64,000 nucleotides of DNA from Clarkia xantiana subsp. parviflora. Its lineage: Eukaryota > Streptophyta > Magnoliopsida > Myrtales > Onagraceae. The stretch spans positions 12,382,763 through 12,446,762 of the forward strand of contig JAPTYO010000007.1 in the NCBI GenBank assembly GCA_036873135.1, written 5' to 3'. Shown one piece after another: positions 19,814-32,626 of the stretch; the first letter of the stretch is position 1; each line of letters opens with the position of its first letter. The translations under genes were made by a program, and so were the position numbers. The notes under the pieces are model-generated. The model did not search any database and had not been told where the DNA came from. It worked only from the letters and a program-made list of their open reading frames with translations.

Positions 19814-22089
19814 TATGACCATCGATGATAAATTAAATCAAAATCAAATATATTTGCATATAGTATGATCTCCGGAGTCATGACCATCTTGTTTGATCGG
19901 TGTCTTCTCATGATCAATGTTGCTCACTTGAAGATAGATGAATTTTTTCAACTTGGTATGAGCTCAATTTTTTCGTGGTGAAGCAGCCACTCTTTTGTTA
20001 GCTAGTGGTGAGGCGAAATGAGAGTTGTCACCCTCAAAAGGGTAATTTGTGGTTTTTACCGCTCAATTATTGAGTGGCGGTATATAAAATTGATTTGTAG
20101 AGTTTAATATCTGTAGAGTATAATATAATTTATACAAAGCGTATTTGCTTGGAGGTGAAGTTTTGTTCGGTAGGTTATTCAATTCCACACAGTCGTATCT
20201 CGTGAACTTGAATTAATCTCATTCGTATTCGTCAGTCATATAATGTGAACTGTTGACTGCATTCCACTTTCTAGATTCTCTCTCTCCTCCTCTCCCTGGG
20301 ATACAGTTAATAATTTGGGTTGATTAGTATAATTAGTTATACAATATCAAATCATGTCCAGTGATGCTGATTTTAATATACCCATGCATCAAGCATGGTG
20401 TACTTAATTACATGTGTCCGTATCGTATCGGATCACGTTGATGTTGTTGTTGTTGGCATAAAATGCTAATTTAAAACATGACATCGACAGCATAAATTAG
20501 TTGGCCTTTGTTTTGTTCTAAACGACAAATTTAATTTTAAGAGCTTAATTAATTAATTCACTGGTGAGGTGAGCACTGGGCAGTTCGAAGATGTTGAAAG
20601 TTTAAGTTGAATGAAATTGACGAGAAGGTTGTATTTAATAATTATCTGGTCGGCAAAAACATCCTCGGCGATTTCCAGTTACAAACCCATTAATGTCTGT
20701 CTAGAAACTTCCGATAAATCGGCGGGACCAAAAACAATTATTTCATACTTTATCTTTGCAATATCTTCTTTTAGACAGAAAATGGAATCCAATGTATCCT
20801 AGAACTCGTGTATTATTGGTCTAATAACTAATATCTACTACTTTACTAGTAAACAAATATGTAATATTTATTTTCTTCCTTCTCAGATTCAATATTTTAA
20901 GAATAAAAAAGTATTTATAATTATCACTTTATCTATTTATTATAGGTGAAGTATCTGATCTGAATCTTGAATTTTGCAATTTTATGATCATAAAGTAAAA
21001 CTATTTGAATTCTTTATAGGATCTTAATCTTGTAAGATTTTAAAAGAACATTATTCTGATATTAGAGTTTTACTTACGATTCTGTGACCTCAGTTAAGTA
21101 ATGATCATACAATTCAAGTAAACATAAAATTATCTATAGTAATGATGAATGCGAGAGTCAATTGATTAAGCAAATCAACGTCTCTATTATATCTATAAAT
21201 TTAAGCTGCAAAATTGAATTTTTAAACTTTAAAAATAATGTTAACGCTATTTTAAAATTTAATGGGACAAATTTTCCATCATCTCATAAAAGTTTATTCT
21301 ATATTTATATCATTTGTGTAATAAATAATATATATTATAATTATTCATAATTATTTATTATATGAAGTATTACACTATAATCTTATATACGATAAAACCA
21401 TTTAATATTTTATACCGTACATAGTTTTGAAAAATCAATTTATTCAAAAACCATATTCGATATAAAATATTGCTTTCGATAAACTAATTTTCATACATAT
21501 ACCAATATTGGTACATATATGAAAATATTTTTTTTTTGGTTATTGTTTATTAATTGATAAATAGTAATTTATATACAATATTATATTTTTCTTAATGATA
21601 TATATTTATAATTATTGTATAATTTTATAATATGATCCGATCATACGAACAATATGAGCATATCCTAACACAATCCTAGTTAGGATTTAAATCTTAACCG
21701 CTTGTTTATTGCCGGACATGATATGAATGAATATTATTACATATGTGAATCAACTATACTACTTATATTGCTCTCTTGATAAAATACTACAAAAATATAC
21801 CGACTAGTGGATGTAAGTATATCAATCGTGTAGCCGGTATTTATGCACTGTTCGACCCCAGTGTGGGTCCAATAGTGTTGATTTTGGCCATTGTTGAGTT
21901 CTATTCAAGCCATCTATTCGGATTTCAGGGCACGAATTTTATACCTTTCTTTGCTATTTGAGAAATGCATACCCGTTTATATAATTATTAATTAATAAAT
22001 TAAAAAAAGTCGTCATCGATTTTGTAGCACGTAAAAATGTATTACTTTCCCAATATATAGGGCTCCACTTTTCTTTTGTGATGATCTAT
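19814..22089. other. Intergenic region without recognised gene
   Basis: The first few hundred bases would hold the kinase 3' UTR and terminator. The rest is AT-rich, with open frames up to 63 codons that resemble nothing known. I see no transposon with supported ends. Confidence 0.4.
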
Positions 22090-22097
22090 CTATAAAT
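22090..22097 (+). promoter_or_regulatory. TATA box of the PMEI-like gene
   Basis: CTATAAAT lies about 50 bases before the ATG at 22144, giving a predicted start near 22122 and a very short leader. Confidence 0.5.
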
Positions 22098-22143
22098 GAA
22101 GGTGCTCTTAAAGTAAGTCATTAGCTACTTCAACACTATAATA

Positions 22144-22740
22144 ATGGCGAGAGCAGCTGCTATATTATTATTATCTCTTCTCTTCTCCATCTTCTGCTGC
22201 ATTTCCGCCGCCCCTGAAACCGCGTCATCACCAGACGCCGGCAGCTTCATAAAATCCTCCTGCAGCGCCACCACATACCCAACCGTGTGCGTGGAGTCAC
22301 TCTCCGCCTACGCAGCCTCCATCCAGCATAGCCACCGCCAGCTGGCCCAAACCGCCCTCTCCGTCAGCGTTGACCGGGCCAAGGACGCGCGTGACTTCGT
22401 GAGCCGCTGCCACAAGCTCCTTGGGCTCAGGCATCGAGAACTGGAGGCCGTGAAGGACTGCTTTGATGAGGTCAGCGACGCCGTGGACCGCCTCGGACGC
22501 GCGGTGAAGGAGCTGAAGCAGGTGGGGCCCGGCAAGGGTAGTGAGGAGTTCGTATGGCACATGAGCAACGTGGAGACGTGGGTCAGCGCGGCGTTGACGG
22601 ATGACAGCACGTGCATGGATGAGTTTGCGGAGAAGGCGTTGGATGGGAAACTCAAGGAGTCGATTAGGGGAAAGGTGTTGAATGTGGCTCAGCTCACTAG
22701 TAATGCTCTTGCGTTGGTTAATCAGTATGCCAACAACTAG
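22144..22740 (+). CDS. Pectin methylesterase / invertase inhibitor (PMEI-domain) protein
   Basis: A single-exon gene of 198 residues. Residues 1-22 form a signal peptide (hydrophobic run AAILLLSLLFSIFCCISA). The mature protein has the PMEI four-helix pattern: SCSATTYPTVC gives the first disulfide pair (the N-terminal hairpin), and DCFDE and TCMDEF give the second. A further Cys in VSRCHKLL is present in addition to these. Family members work in the apoplast, binding either pectin methylesterase or acid invertase; sequence alone does not separate the two. The coding region is far more GC-rich than its flanks, as in many intronless plant secreted-protein genes. The ATG is the first after the TATA box at 22090. 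Confidence 0.92.
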   Translation: MARAAAILLLSLLFSIFCCISAAPETASSPDAGSFIKSSCSATTYPTVCVESLSAYAASIQHSHRQLAQTALSVSVDRAKDARDFVSRCHKLLGLRHRELEAVKDCFDEVSDAVDRLGRAVKELKQVGPGKGSEEFVWHMSNVETWVSAALTDDSTCMDEFAEKALDGKLKESIRGKVLNVAQLTSNALALVNQYANN

Positions 22741-23764
22741 CTACTTTCTTCTCTTCATCTGTATTATTATTTACTAAATAAATTTTAATTATTATTATAA
22801 ATATAAAGAATGGTGTGATGTGATTTTGCTTTCAACTCGGAGTGAAGATAATAAAAATATATTGAAACTAACAATTGAACTAGGAGATTCGGTACGGAGC
22901 TAAAAAAATTCTTCAGGAATTAAAAAGTTTTGAGAACACTATAAGAAAGTTAGGAACATGTATAAATTGTTACCGAATAATTTGAGAAAAATTACAATTT
23001 TAGAACAAAAACTACATATATATAACAAAAATTGAAGAGTAATTACTTTCTCATACCTTAATAACTTCTTCCCGTGACCATTTGTCGTAGTGGATCATGT
23101 GATCACGTGGGAGACAATATTTGTCGGCAAGTACCAAGATTGCTGGGACCAATAGTAAATAGGGGTTACAGGTTCAGTTCGAATTTCAATCAAAATCTTG
23201 TTTTAAGTCCTTTTGTCTTAAGAAATGTCATGGATTGAAATCTTAAGAAATGTCAGTGAAACCTCTTAATTCTTACATATAAAAAATATAATAGAAAACT
23301 ATATATTTCAACGCAAAACTTTCAGTTTCAAACTCTATCGAGACTAAAAATGAAAAAAAAAATTATTAATACTTTACTTCTTATAAATTGGTCATATACG
23401 AACATAACTTATTTTAGAGATGAAACAATCAAATTTAAGAGTCGGGTCCCATTTCATCAGGAAAAAGTGTCGTAGATGACACAAATGAAGGCCCATACTA
23501 TTTATCTATGGACACACAACACATGAATGACAAATCATCGTACTAATAATTCTTCATCTTAAATTTTTACATGATCACACATACTGAACAAATTTTGGAT
23601 ATATGACATCAACCATACTATTTCTTAGTAGTTTTGATTGCTACTACTGGATTCATTAATTAATTTAGGAAAAACAAAAGCATACATAACACTCAAAGCA
23701 CACATGTTTGTGTTCACTTGATTAAAGCATCAAAACAATGTCTAAAAACGATCACTAATCACTA
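22741..23764. other. Intergenic region between convergent genes
   Basis: AT-rich and holding the 3' ends of the PMEI gene (+) and the membrane protein gene (-). I see no gene or defined repeat. Confidence 0.4.
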
Positions 23765-25492
23765 CTATGAAGCTCTCTTTGGAGGAGACATGTTGCTGAC
23801 GAGTGATGCAACCGTCTTGATTATCAACATCTGCAGCATCAATCCTGTGAAACCCAATTCATAATCCAATGCTTAGGACATATTATCATCATCATCATCA
23901 TCATATGTTAGTATCCAATCCAAGAAAGAAAACACAGGGTTTTACCGAGAACTACAGTGACCCCTTCAAGTAATTCCATTTTCTTGCTTTCCAACTTCTT
24001 TACATTCTGTATATCCTGATGATGAACATAATTGCATGAATATACATCACCAGACCTTGACTTCATCAATATCAAACTTTTTGGAAACATTATTACAGAG
24101 CAGAGACCTATGAAATCATTTTGTTATATGCTAATTGAATTAGGCTGTAATTTAAAGCCACAACAACTTACAGGCAGAAAAAATACTTTACCATATCACT
24201 ACTATGCCATCAAGAAGAGAGGGACACAGAATACCAGCATAAAGAAAACAACGTTCTGCGGAAATTTTCTTATTTTGCAGTCCCCCTTAGGTATATTATA
24301 TTTGTTCTATTTCCAAAGAAATGCAACAATTTCAGTTTCTTGCTTTCTTTCCATCTTATATGGTTTGCCTCTACTTAAACCTTATCTTCTTTCTCATCTT
24401 CCCTATTTATAATTAATTTGCCACACCAACAATCCTTTGTCATTGGTATGGATTGGATCACAAATCACCGGAAGCTCCTTAACCAATTGAAACATCTCCT
24501 GCTGCAAGTATCATTGTACAAATGCCTTCATGATGCTGCTATCACAGAATTACATCTGAGCTAATCTCTTATATGATTCCTATAATTCCAAAAATAAGCC
24601 GAAAAACTTGCTCACATGCTCTTACACAGAATATTTTCACGGTGGTCTAATCCAATTAAAGACTTTCTTTTCAGTTTCACTTAACGATTAGGATCTGTAC
24701 ACTATTTTTCCAGATGATAGGAGACATGCAACATTAGTCAGCTACAATAGAACAATGTCTACATACCTCCAGAGTTAGATTGCCTGTAGCTACACAGAGT
24801 ATTGACAGGGCTGATGCAACAGACGAAGCAAACATGTAGAACTTCAAGAAACCTGCTCTGCTGCGCTTTAGACCTAAAATTGTCACAGAATCAGCTCCGA
24901 TGGGTAATAAGCACAAGTTAAGGGAATCTCACCACAGGTATGTAGATTTAAAGCTACCTATGGACCCGAAAATAAGACCAAAACCACCAAAAGCTAGAGA
25001 TGCTAAGGCAATTGAATTCAATGTCTCCTCCTTCAATGCTGCCAGAAACAGAAGCAAAGCTCCAACGAATTGCACAAGCTACAGTTACAAAATGCAAAAG
25101 GAGAGTCATTGATACATCCATAATCTCATAGAGCAGTAAAAAAATATGATCCATTACTATATTGTTGCGGATCAACTGATAGAAACAACAATTTAGGGAG
25201 GATCAATAATCAGCTCGGAGACAATCAATCCAAGAGGAAGCTGATGTACCTGAACCCGGAGCAATGTCTGCAGACGTGACCTTCCATCAGCTACTCTCGT
25301 GTAGCCTAACAGAAAGCAAATCAAGAAATCCAGATTGAATAGTCAATCAAGAAGTCAAGAAGAGGAGGGGGAAGAAGAGATGGAGAGAATAGAAGCATTA
25401 CGAGAGTCAACGACCATGCGGTAAGAGAAATCGGAGCCATCCGTTCCGGAGGGACGGCCGGCGGCGACGGCAGAAGACCTCCTCTGCTGCAT
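23765..25492 (-). CDS. Small conserved-looking multi-pass membrane protein, function unknown
   Basis: Six exons on the minus strand: 25492-25402, 25305-25250, 25078-24958, 24873-24767, 24006-23946, 23844-23765. All junctions are GT-AG and phases close, giving 171 residues. The N-terminus is Gln/Arg/Ser/Gly-rich and cytosolic in character (MQQRRSSAVAAGRPSG), followed by YRMVVDSRYTRVADGRSRL. Three to four hydrophobic stretches follow: LVQFVGALLLFLAAL, then SIALASLAFGGFGLIFGSI, then FYMFASSVASALSILCVA, and a last weaker one, LMLQMLIIKTVASLV. Charged segments separate them. I do not recognise a catalytic motif. The close fit of short exons to one continuous hydrophobic protein makes a real gene very likely. 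The compartment is not evident; there is no cleavable signal. Confidence 0.85.
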
Positions 25493-26391
25493 CTTTTTCC
25501 TTTCTCTCCGACTCCGACTAACAAATCACTGACAAACGGAATATGAAAGAAGATGGATCCTCCAGAACCCGACCCGACCCTGAATGAAACACCATGGCCG
25601 TGGGCCGGGTCTTTAAGCCTTCTATTGAGTTCAGATCCAGAAGCATGTAATGGGCTTTCTCACTGAATATTGGGCATGCTTATGCTTATGCTTATGCTTA
25701 TGCTTTTTTCTTTTTGCTTTACCACAATTATGAATTTTTTTTCTAAAAAGAAAAAATAAATTAAAGAATAAAATATATACTTTACGCTATCAAGCATAGT
25801 TAATTTAAAATAATATACTTAATTTTATCATAAAAATGTTTAAATATTTACATTACATATAAGAAATATTTACATTACATATTAGATAATACACATTGAG
25901 ATATGTGCAATGTCTGAGATATAATGAATTTTTTTTTATATAAAATATAATACATTTTCTCTTGATTTAAGGGCTACAAATTTTGTAGTCTACTACTATT
26001 AATTAGTCAAACAATTCATTAATTTTGCCAAAAACCATTAATTAATCAAGAAACCAATTAATCCATTTTCTTTCCGGAAAAAATATATGGTCAAGTGCTA
26101 TCTTTTTGTAAAGGAGCCAACTAGCAAGATCAATTCAGTTTGTCGAAATTTTTATTCCTCTTTTGTTGGGCAAAAAAGTAATTAAGTAATGTTCTTTTTA
26201 ATTACGTTATAGTTGATTATATATTACTATTTTTTTGTGTTATACACACATTATTATGTATAGTTTGCATTTATTTATTATAAATTACACGTTACGTTTT
26301 CTAAAATACAGAAATTCTCTCAATTATATATACCACCTCACATTACAATGTGGGTTTATGTTACACGAAATGATGAGAAGAAGCTAGCTAA
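25493..26391. other. Intergenic region with a hexanucleotide repeat
   Basis: It contains the promoter side of the membrane protein gene, a short simple repeat at 25676-25705, and AT-rich sequence leading to the 3' end of the cellulase gene. No other feature is seen. Confidence 0.4.
25676..25705. repeat. Hexanucleotide microsatellite (ATGCTT)n
   Basis: About five uninterrupted copies of atgctt. Confidence 0.9.
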
Positions 26392-29300
26392 TTAACCCGC
26401 CGGATGCGATTTAAAGTAGGCCAAAACTCCGACAAACGGCGCATTTATGTAGGTAGTTGGCTCTGAATGGGCGAAATCAGATCGGTCATCGCCGTAGCTG
26501 TCGTTGATGTCGGGTCCTCCTACTATAGCACCAGTGAGCACATTAGGGTTTGGATTGGTGCTGTAAAAGTAGGAAGATCCGTCTGTACAGTCGATCTTTT
26601 GAGGGTGTTGGTCGATAGAAGGCAATGTAGAACCCCGATGGTGTATCTTCTGAGGGTACTTGCTTCCGTACCCCACCATGTACGACATTTTCAAAGGGTT
26701 GTCTCCTAGAATATAATCTACCTGCATATCCATGCATGCATTATATATACACAATTATAAAATGTAATTATTCTTAATTTAACCCTTTAAAGTATAATAT
26801 TTGCAACCCTTGAATTTTTTATATCGACGATATTGATTATCTGCTCCTAGTTCAATATTCTTCCCCCGATGAAAAAAATTCTTGACTTCGTCACTGATGA
26901 TAAGCTAATAAGTACCTGTTTTTGAGCTATTTGAATAAGTCGATCAGGTGCGACATGCACGTTACCGCACTGAATCGTTCCGTTCAAGCGGCGGGTGTAC
27001 GTGAGGAGAAGAAATGATAGGGTTGTTGCATGCTGTAAGTTGCTGTTTCCTGGTTTGAATAGGAGGCCTCCTGGTGATAGGAATATGAATTTTGTAACCA
27101 CAATAAAGAGTTTTTGGTCATTTTTATGGATAAACAAACCATAAAATATGATCATGATAAATAAAAAAATTGGACGAATTAAGAAGTTACCAGGTGAGTA
27201 GTTGACTGCTTTCGTCGACGATTCGGGCAGAACCGAGCAAATAAACTTCTCTGCGTTGTTCTTAAAGGCACTGGAATCCGAGTTTTTTGGCGGAATAATC
27301 TGCATCCAAAAATTGATAGGAATCACTAATGCATTGAAATTAATTAAACAAGTTTGTTCAATTTTCCAACACACACCTTTGATATTAGTACATTGATTCC
27401 AGCATGTTTGGAATCCCACCCGAACTCATTGAGTTTATAGATGTCAAGTTTACTAATATTTTGGTCAATGTATTTCCAGTATTTAGGATTTCTCGTCGCC
27501 TTAAATAACCACGCTGCTGCCCACATTAACTCGTCCTGCAATGCATTTCGACTTTCGAGTGAACCCTAGCTAATTATTAACTATATCCATCAATAAGAAG
27601 TAGCAGTACATACGTAGAGTGTGGATAATTATATGTGATATATATATATATATATATACCTCATAACCGCTGAAATCGCAGTAGAAAGGGCACACCCAAG
27701 AACCAAGGATTTCATTGTAAGACCCTCGGTACTTGTCCGCAAACTCAAACACCTGAGTCATAACATATATAAGTAAACCCTAAATTCCATGCCAAATTAG
27801 ATGCTACATATAGAGAGCGTCCGTTCGGACCATGAGTACCTAGGGCCGGTAGTTTCTGACACGGCAAAATTAAACGGTATGTAATACACTATTAGACAAA
27901 CACTTGTTTGACACGAACACATCTAGTTTTACTAAACAACTCTTAAATGTTTAAGCGTGATTAATCAATTATGTTCAAACAACTCTAACATGGCATTATA
28001 TATATGTTCAAACAACACTAATATGCAGGCACACGAATAATCACATTTAAAAAATTGCAATCTTGAATTTAGACTAGTGATATTAAGCCAATCAATTTTA
28101 ATGGATTTGTTGTTTCAAAAGTGAAGTCTGGAATTTTTCCGTTAAATTATGACGATACTGCAGGTAGGTTTTGAACATATATATTCATGTTTGTCTTGTA
28201 TCAAAGAGATCTGGAACATAATTTAAAACCGATCCTTCTAGACAAGACACGATTAATGTCATGTCAAATTGGGTGAAACGAACGGATTCAGATCACTTGC
28301 CCTACTATTCATGTTCCAGATTGTGATTCACCGTTAAGATCTTAACATGTGTTCTTAGATTTAATATTTTCCTTTTGGGTTCACCATCCCCAATAGGATT
28401 TTAGAAAGAAAAAAACTACGAAATTAATTACTAACATAGGTCAAAATTTTAAGGCAAGACACGATTTGAAACATAAATAGTAAGGCAGAATATCTGGATC
28501 CGAATCTAAATCTAAAAACGAAAAAGGTGTTGCATTGACGACAATTTACTACAACTACGATATCATAATTATGTTACCGTTTTGGCCCTATCAAGTAGCG
28601 CAGCGGAGTAGTTAGGATCAACTTGCTTAAACACCAAGGCGGAAGCTGCAAGTGCAGCAGCGATCTCACCGGCGACTTCAGAACCAGGGAAGCGACTGCT
28701 AACTGCATAAGGTGTCCTAACGGTGTCCATATCCTCCGGCCTCTCCCAACAGAAGTGATCGCCGTAGGGCTCCCCCACCTGCACAAACACAAGCCCGGGG
28801 ATGCTCGTGGCCTTAAGCAAGTAGTCAGTGCCCCACCGTACGGCGTCGATTGCATAGGGTTTAGAGGCACCCATCGATTTGCCAAACTCGATCACGCTCC
28901 ATGAGAGCATTGTGATTGAAAAGGCCATTGGAAAGTTGTACTTTACGTTGTCTCCTGCGTCGTAGTATCCTCCTGTCAAATCCACCTAATAATATAATAA
29001 TTACCATTATTAAATTCACCTCTTTTTTCAACTTTCCATAACAGGCTTCTAAAGTTATTTGGATTAAGATTGCATCACCTTTTCGATCTGCACTAAATCG
29101 TGTCTCACCGTTAAAATATTGATCAGATGTGTCATTAGTTTTAATACTTTCCTTCTAGGTTCACCAATATCAATAGGTTTTAAAAAAAAAATCACAAAAT
29201 TGATTACACGCGTTACACGTGTCAAGATCTTAACGGTGGAGCACAATCTGGAACAGGAAGAGTTATGCATGTGATCTGAATTTGGATCGTGATGGATTAT

Positions 29301-29710
29301 CTTAACTAAAATAGAAAATAATTAAGTAATTGATTGTATTATTGCAATATTCATATATTTCTATCAGTCAATAACTTATAATTCCTTAAGTATTTTTCAT
29401 TTTTCTTACTATATACATGGCTTATTGATTCTTCAAAGAAAAAAAAAACATTGAAGGGATTTTAGAAAGAAATGAAGAATATAATAATACGTACCCCGAT
29501 TTGGTGTCCATCTGTGAGAGCGGAATCCTTTCGCCATTTCATCCGCTGCATCGGAGGAAGCTTCCCTGACCTCTGACCTTCAAAGAACAAGATGCACTTG
29601 CTTAATGCATCACCGTAGTCAACATTAGATGACGATTCTACCCCCGATATCACCATACTCACCACCATCACCACCACCACCACCATCTTTACGCCGCTAT
29701 CATTACTCAT
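26392..29710 (-). CDS. GH9 endo-1,4-beta-glucanase (secreted class B-type cellulase)
   Basis: Seven exons on the minus strand: 29710-29495, 28985-28578, 27752-27660, 27535-27377, 27299-27191, 27070-26916, 26721-26392. All junctions are GT-AG and phases close, giving 489 residues, typical of the family. Residues 1-26 form a signal peptide ([14 protein letters not shown]), so the enzyme is exported. GH9 marks are YYDAGDN at residues 79-85 (the catalytic-base Asp pair), the WGTDYLLKA block, HHRG at 407-410, and [10 protein letters not shown] near 459-468 with the presumed proton-donor Glu at about 467. There is no N-terminal membrane anchor and no C-terminal carbohydrate module after the GH9 fold, which fits class B. 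It would cleave internal beta-1,4-glucosidic bonds of cellulose or related wall glucans. Introns 1 and 2 carry MITE copies. Confidence 0.95.
28286..28510. repeat. Intronic MITE, copy 2 (GH9 intron 2)
   Basis: The outer ends are inverted (ggattcagatcactt versus the complement of atctggatccgaatct, with ctactatt/aatagtaag just inside). The core ttagatttaatattttcctt, then ggttcaccat, then caatagg is shared with 29063-29300 and, in part, with the EXORDIUM-like intron at 5118-5225. Confidence 0.55.
29063..29300. repeat. Intronic MITE, copy 3 (GH9 intron 1)
   Basis: It shares caccgttaa, then tgtgtcattagttttaatac, then ggttcaccaatatcaatagg with the copy in intron 2. Its ends (gattgcatcac / gtgatctgaatttggatc) are diverged. 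Confidence 0.5.
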
Positions 29711-29871
29711 GTTTATGGTATCCTAACTGATACTGAATGTTTAAGAACTGACAGAGAGAGTTATAGTGACAAGTACATAGACACACACTACCAAAATGAA
29801 AGATTTGAGATGATACACTAAATAAAGAAAATATGAGATTTTCTAGCTAGAGTAATAGTGTTTTGGTGTGA

Positions 29872-29881
29872 TATATATATA
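29872..29881 (-). promoter_or_regulatory. TATA box of the cellulase gene
   Basis: An alternating TA run that reads TATATATAT on the minus strand, about 165 bases before the ATG. It is the nearest good candidate; the start site is inferred. Confidence 0.4.
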
Positions 29882-30492
29882 GAATTCCGCATGTCTATAT
29901 ATATACTTTTCTTAGTTACAGGTAATAGATTGACCTCCCTATTAGTCTAATTTACTATATTGTTACAAACTTACCATAACAAACATGGACTGAATAGTTA
30001 GTTCCTATTCCGAGTGTGGAAACAAAATTAATTTTTTTTCTTTTTATAATGTAACATGCCGATATTTAATTTAATGATATATTTAAAGATACAGCCATAA
30101 AATATAAGATGTAATATTTGACCATTTTGAGTTCCCCTTCCACAATCTACCTGTATTTATCATCTATATATATGTATACTATTTAGCATTTAGAGGAAGC
30201 AAAGTTCTACAATACAATATTTTTTTAATCTAAATTACTCGAAAAATCTTAATTTACATCAGTCGTGACTAAATAAAATCGCCCTTTATAATAAAAGTCA
30301 GATAAATATATACAATTGTTGTAATGTTGATGTGACTTAATTAAAGATGTTCTCTTTTGTGTAGCGATGAAGCTTTAAACCAATAACACTAACCTTAAAT
30401 TTAAAAAATAAAATAAAAGGGAGGAAAAGGGACTAATTTGAAGATATCACTCAAAGTAACAAGCCGTAAGCCGCCATGTGTGGAAAGCCGCC

Positions 30493-30545
<53 letters not shown>

Positions 30546-32000
30546 ATATATAACGTACGTACATGCATGAGGATATAAATATATATATTTTTGATTCTAT
30601 ACGAAAACAATTGTTCTTTATCCGATTCTAATGATTCGCATGTATACCTCATCCACTCCCACCATCTCCACTGCATCTACCAACACCACTGACATTAAAG
30701 CGTCATCCTCGGCTCGGGTTATACAACAAGTTTCGTTATGACTCGAGTGACGATTCTAACTATTTTAGAAATAAACAGTATCAACTCTCAGTTTAGTAGT
30801 GACTAGTCCATATCTTAGAAACCGAGAAAGGAGTATCCAAAATTATCTTGAAAAAACATAGGGCCAACTGTAGGACTCAACTTGGAGAACTCAGAAAGTT
30901 CCGGGCCACTTTGACTTTTTTCAATTTTAGTGCAAAAGTCGCTTTTCTTGACTTACAAGTAACTAAGAAGTTTGGCCAAAAAAAAAAGTAACTAAGAGAT
31001 GTTAATCAATAATATTGATTCTCGAAATTTAAACAAAATATGAAGAAATTGCGGCCTTCTTAAAAATACTAAGATATTGGTGGTGCTATGTTGATGAGAT
31101 GTCCTAATTCTCACTATTCTCTCGTCCATAAAGATGGATTTGAGCCGGCAAGAAGTGGAAAATGAGTTGAAAAGGGGAACCATACAATTGCAACTAACTA
31201 TCAGCTAGTTCCCTGAAGTGTTTTTTCTTAAAATAACACACAAATAATCTATTCTCTATTTAAAAGTCAAAGTAGACTTGAGTTAGTTCCAACACACTCT
31301 CATTGTACGCTCAGTTAGATATTTTTACAGCAATATACACCTTTTCATTCTTTTTTTTTGCCAATCGTTGGCATTTTGCAGCAATAAATGTATACACCTT
31401 TTCATATATATATATATATATATTTTCCAACCGGTTTTTTTTTTGCCAAATCAAGCGTTGGTTTTGGCAGAACATTTAACTGCCCTTTCGCTTTCAAATC
31501 ATTTTTTTTGCCCTATCAAACTATACCAACTCTGATCATATGTCACGCGACCGACAAATTTGATGGAGCGCGAGGAAATCCAAAGGCGACCGGAGGCGTC
31601 TGTGCTCAATGGTCACGAAGATCTTGGAGTAGGCACGACGCAAGTGTAATTCTTGAAGTATTCACAATTGAAAATTCATGTTGATAAGGAAAGACATGAT
31701 TTGAGCATGGTAGACAGAGAAGTGGTGCTAATTCTCTAACGATACAAAGAGAATTCAGTGAAGGTCATTTTCGAGAAGATTTGATTATGTGAATTATGGT
31801 CAAAGCATGCGCTTCTAAATCACTTATACAACTCATTAATATCTGATTGCTGGTTGCAATTTTATTTCGCATAATTTGTAATTTACAAATTTAAAACGCT
31901 TATTGTAATATATTTTTAATCTATAGTCCCGATATATTGATTACCCATAGTGCCGGAACCAATTTTAAAATGAAGGTGTAGTATTAAAAAAATAATCAGA
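29882..32000. other. Intergenic region with microsatellites
   Basis: It holds the cellulase upstream region, a TTA repeat at 30495-30540 and a TA run near 31405-31423. Open frames up to 98 codons occur but resemble no family. Confidence 0.4.
30495..30540. repeat. Trinucleotide microsatellite (TTA)n
   Basis: About fifteen uninterrupted TTA units. Confidence 0.95.
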
Positions 32001-32009
32001 TAAATTAAA

Positions 32010-32617
32010 GGGTTAAATGTACTTTTCATACCACATGTTTGACCGAATGTGACTTTTAGTACTGGAAGTTTAGTTTTGTATACTTTTGGTACCAAACGTT
32101 TGAAAAAATGTGGTTTTTCGTACATCCGTTAGTTGGCCGTTAGTTTTGGCCGTTAAATGACATGTGCAAGTCACGTGATCGACTCTAAACTTTTAATTTT
32201 GTTCAATTTAGTCCCTAAAATATATTCATAACTTTTATTTTGTTTAATTTAGTCCTGAAGCTTCAAAATCGAACCCAATTGGGACCTATCCCCAATTGGT
32301 TAAATTTGACCCAAATGAGGCTATGTCAATTGAATTCGATTAGTTTAATTGGGCCCGATTTTAAAGTGTTGTGACTAAGTTAAACAAAATAAAAGTTAGG
32401 AATATATTTGAGGGACTAAATTGAACAAAATTAAAAGTTTGGAGTCGATCACATGACTTGCACATGTCATTTAACAGCCAAAACTAACGGCCAACTAACG
32501 GATGTACCAAAAGCCACATTTTTTCAAACGTTTGGTACCAAAAGTATACAAAACTAAACATCCAGTACTAAAAGCCATATTCGGTCAAACATGTGGTATG
32601 AAAAGTACATTTAACCC
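32010..32617. mobile_element. Non-autonomous MULE (GGGTTAA family)
   Basis: A 608-bp element starting gggttaaatgtacttttcat and ending with its complement. The inverted arms are about 230 bp or more and highly matched, making almost the whole element a fold-back. Perfect 9-bp duplications TAAATTAAA flank it at 32001-32009 and 32618-32626. It has no protein-coding content. Confidence 0.92.
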
Positions 32618-32626
32618 TAAATTAAA

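Noticed and set aside
26847..27419. 190-codon minus-strand open frame within the cellulase gene
   Set aside because: It is two cellulase exons plus the unspliced introns between and around them; splice sites explain the coding parts.
31388..31684. 98-codon open frame
   Set aside because: It begins in a TA microsatellite and poly-T runs and resembles no protein family.
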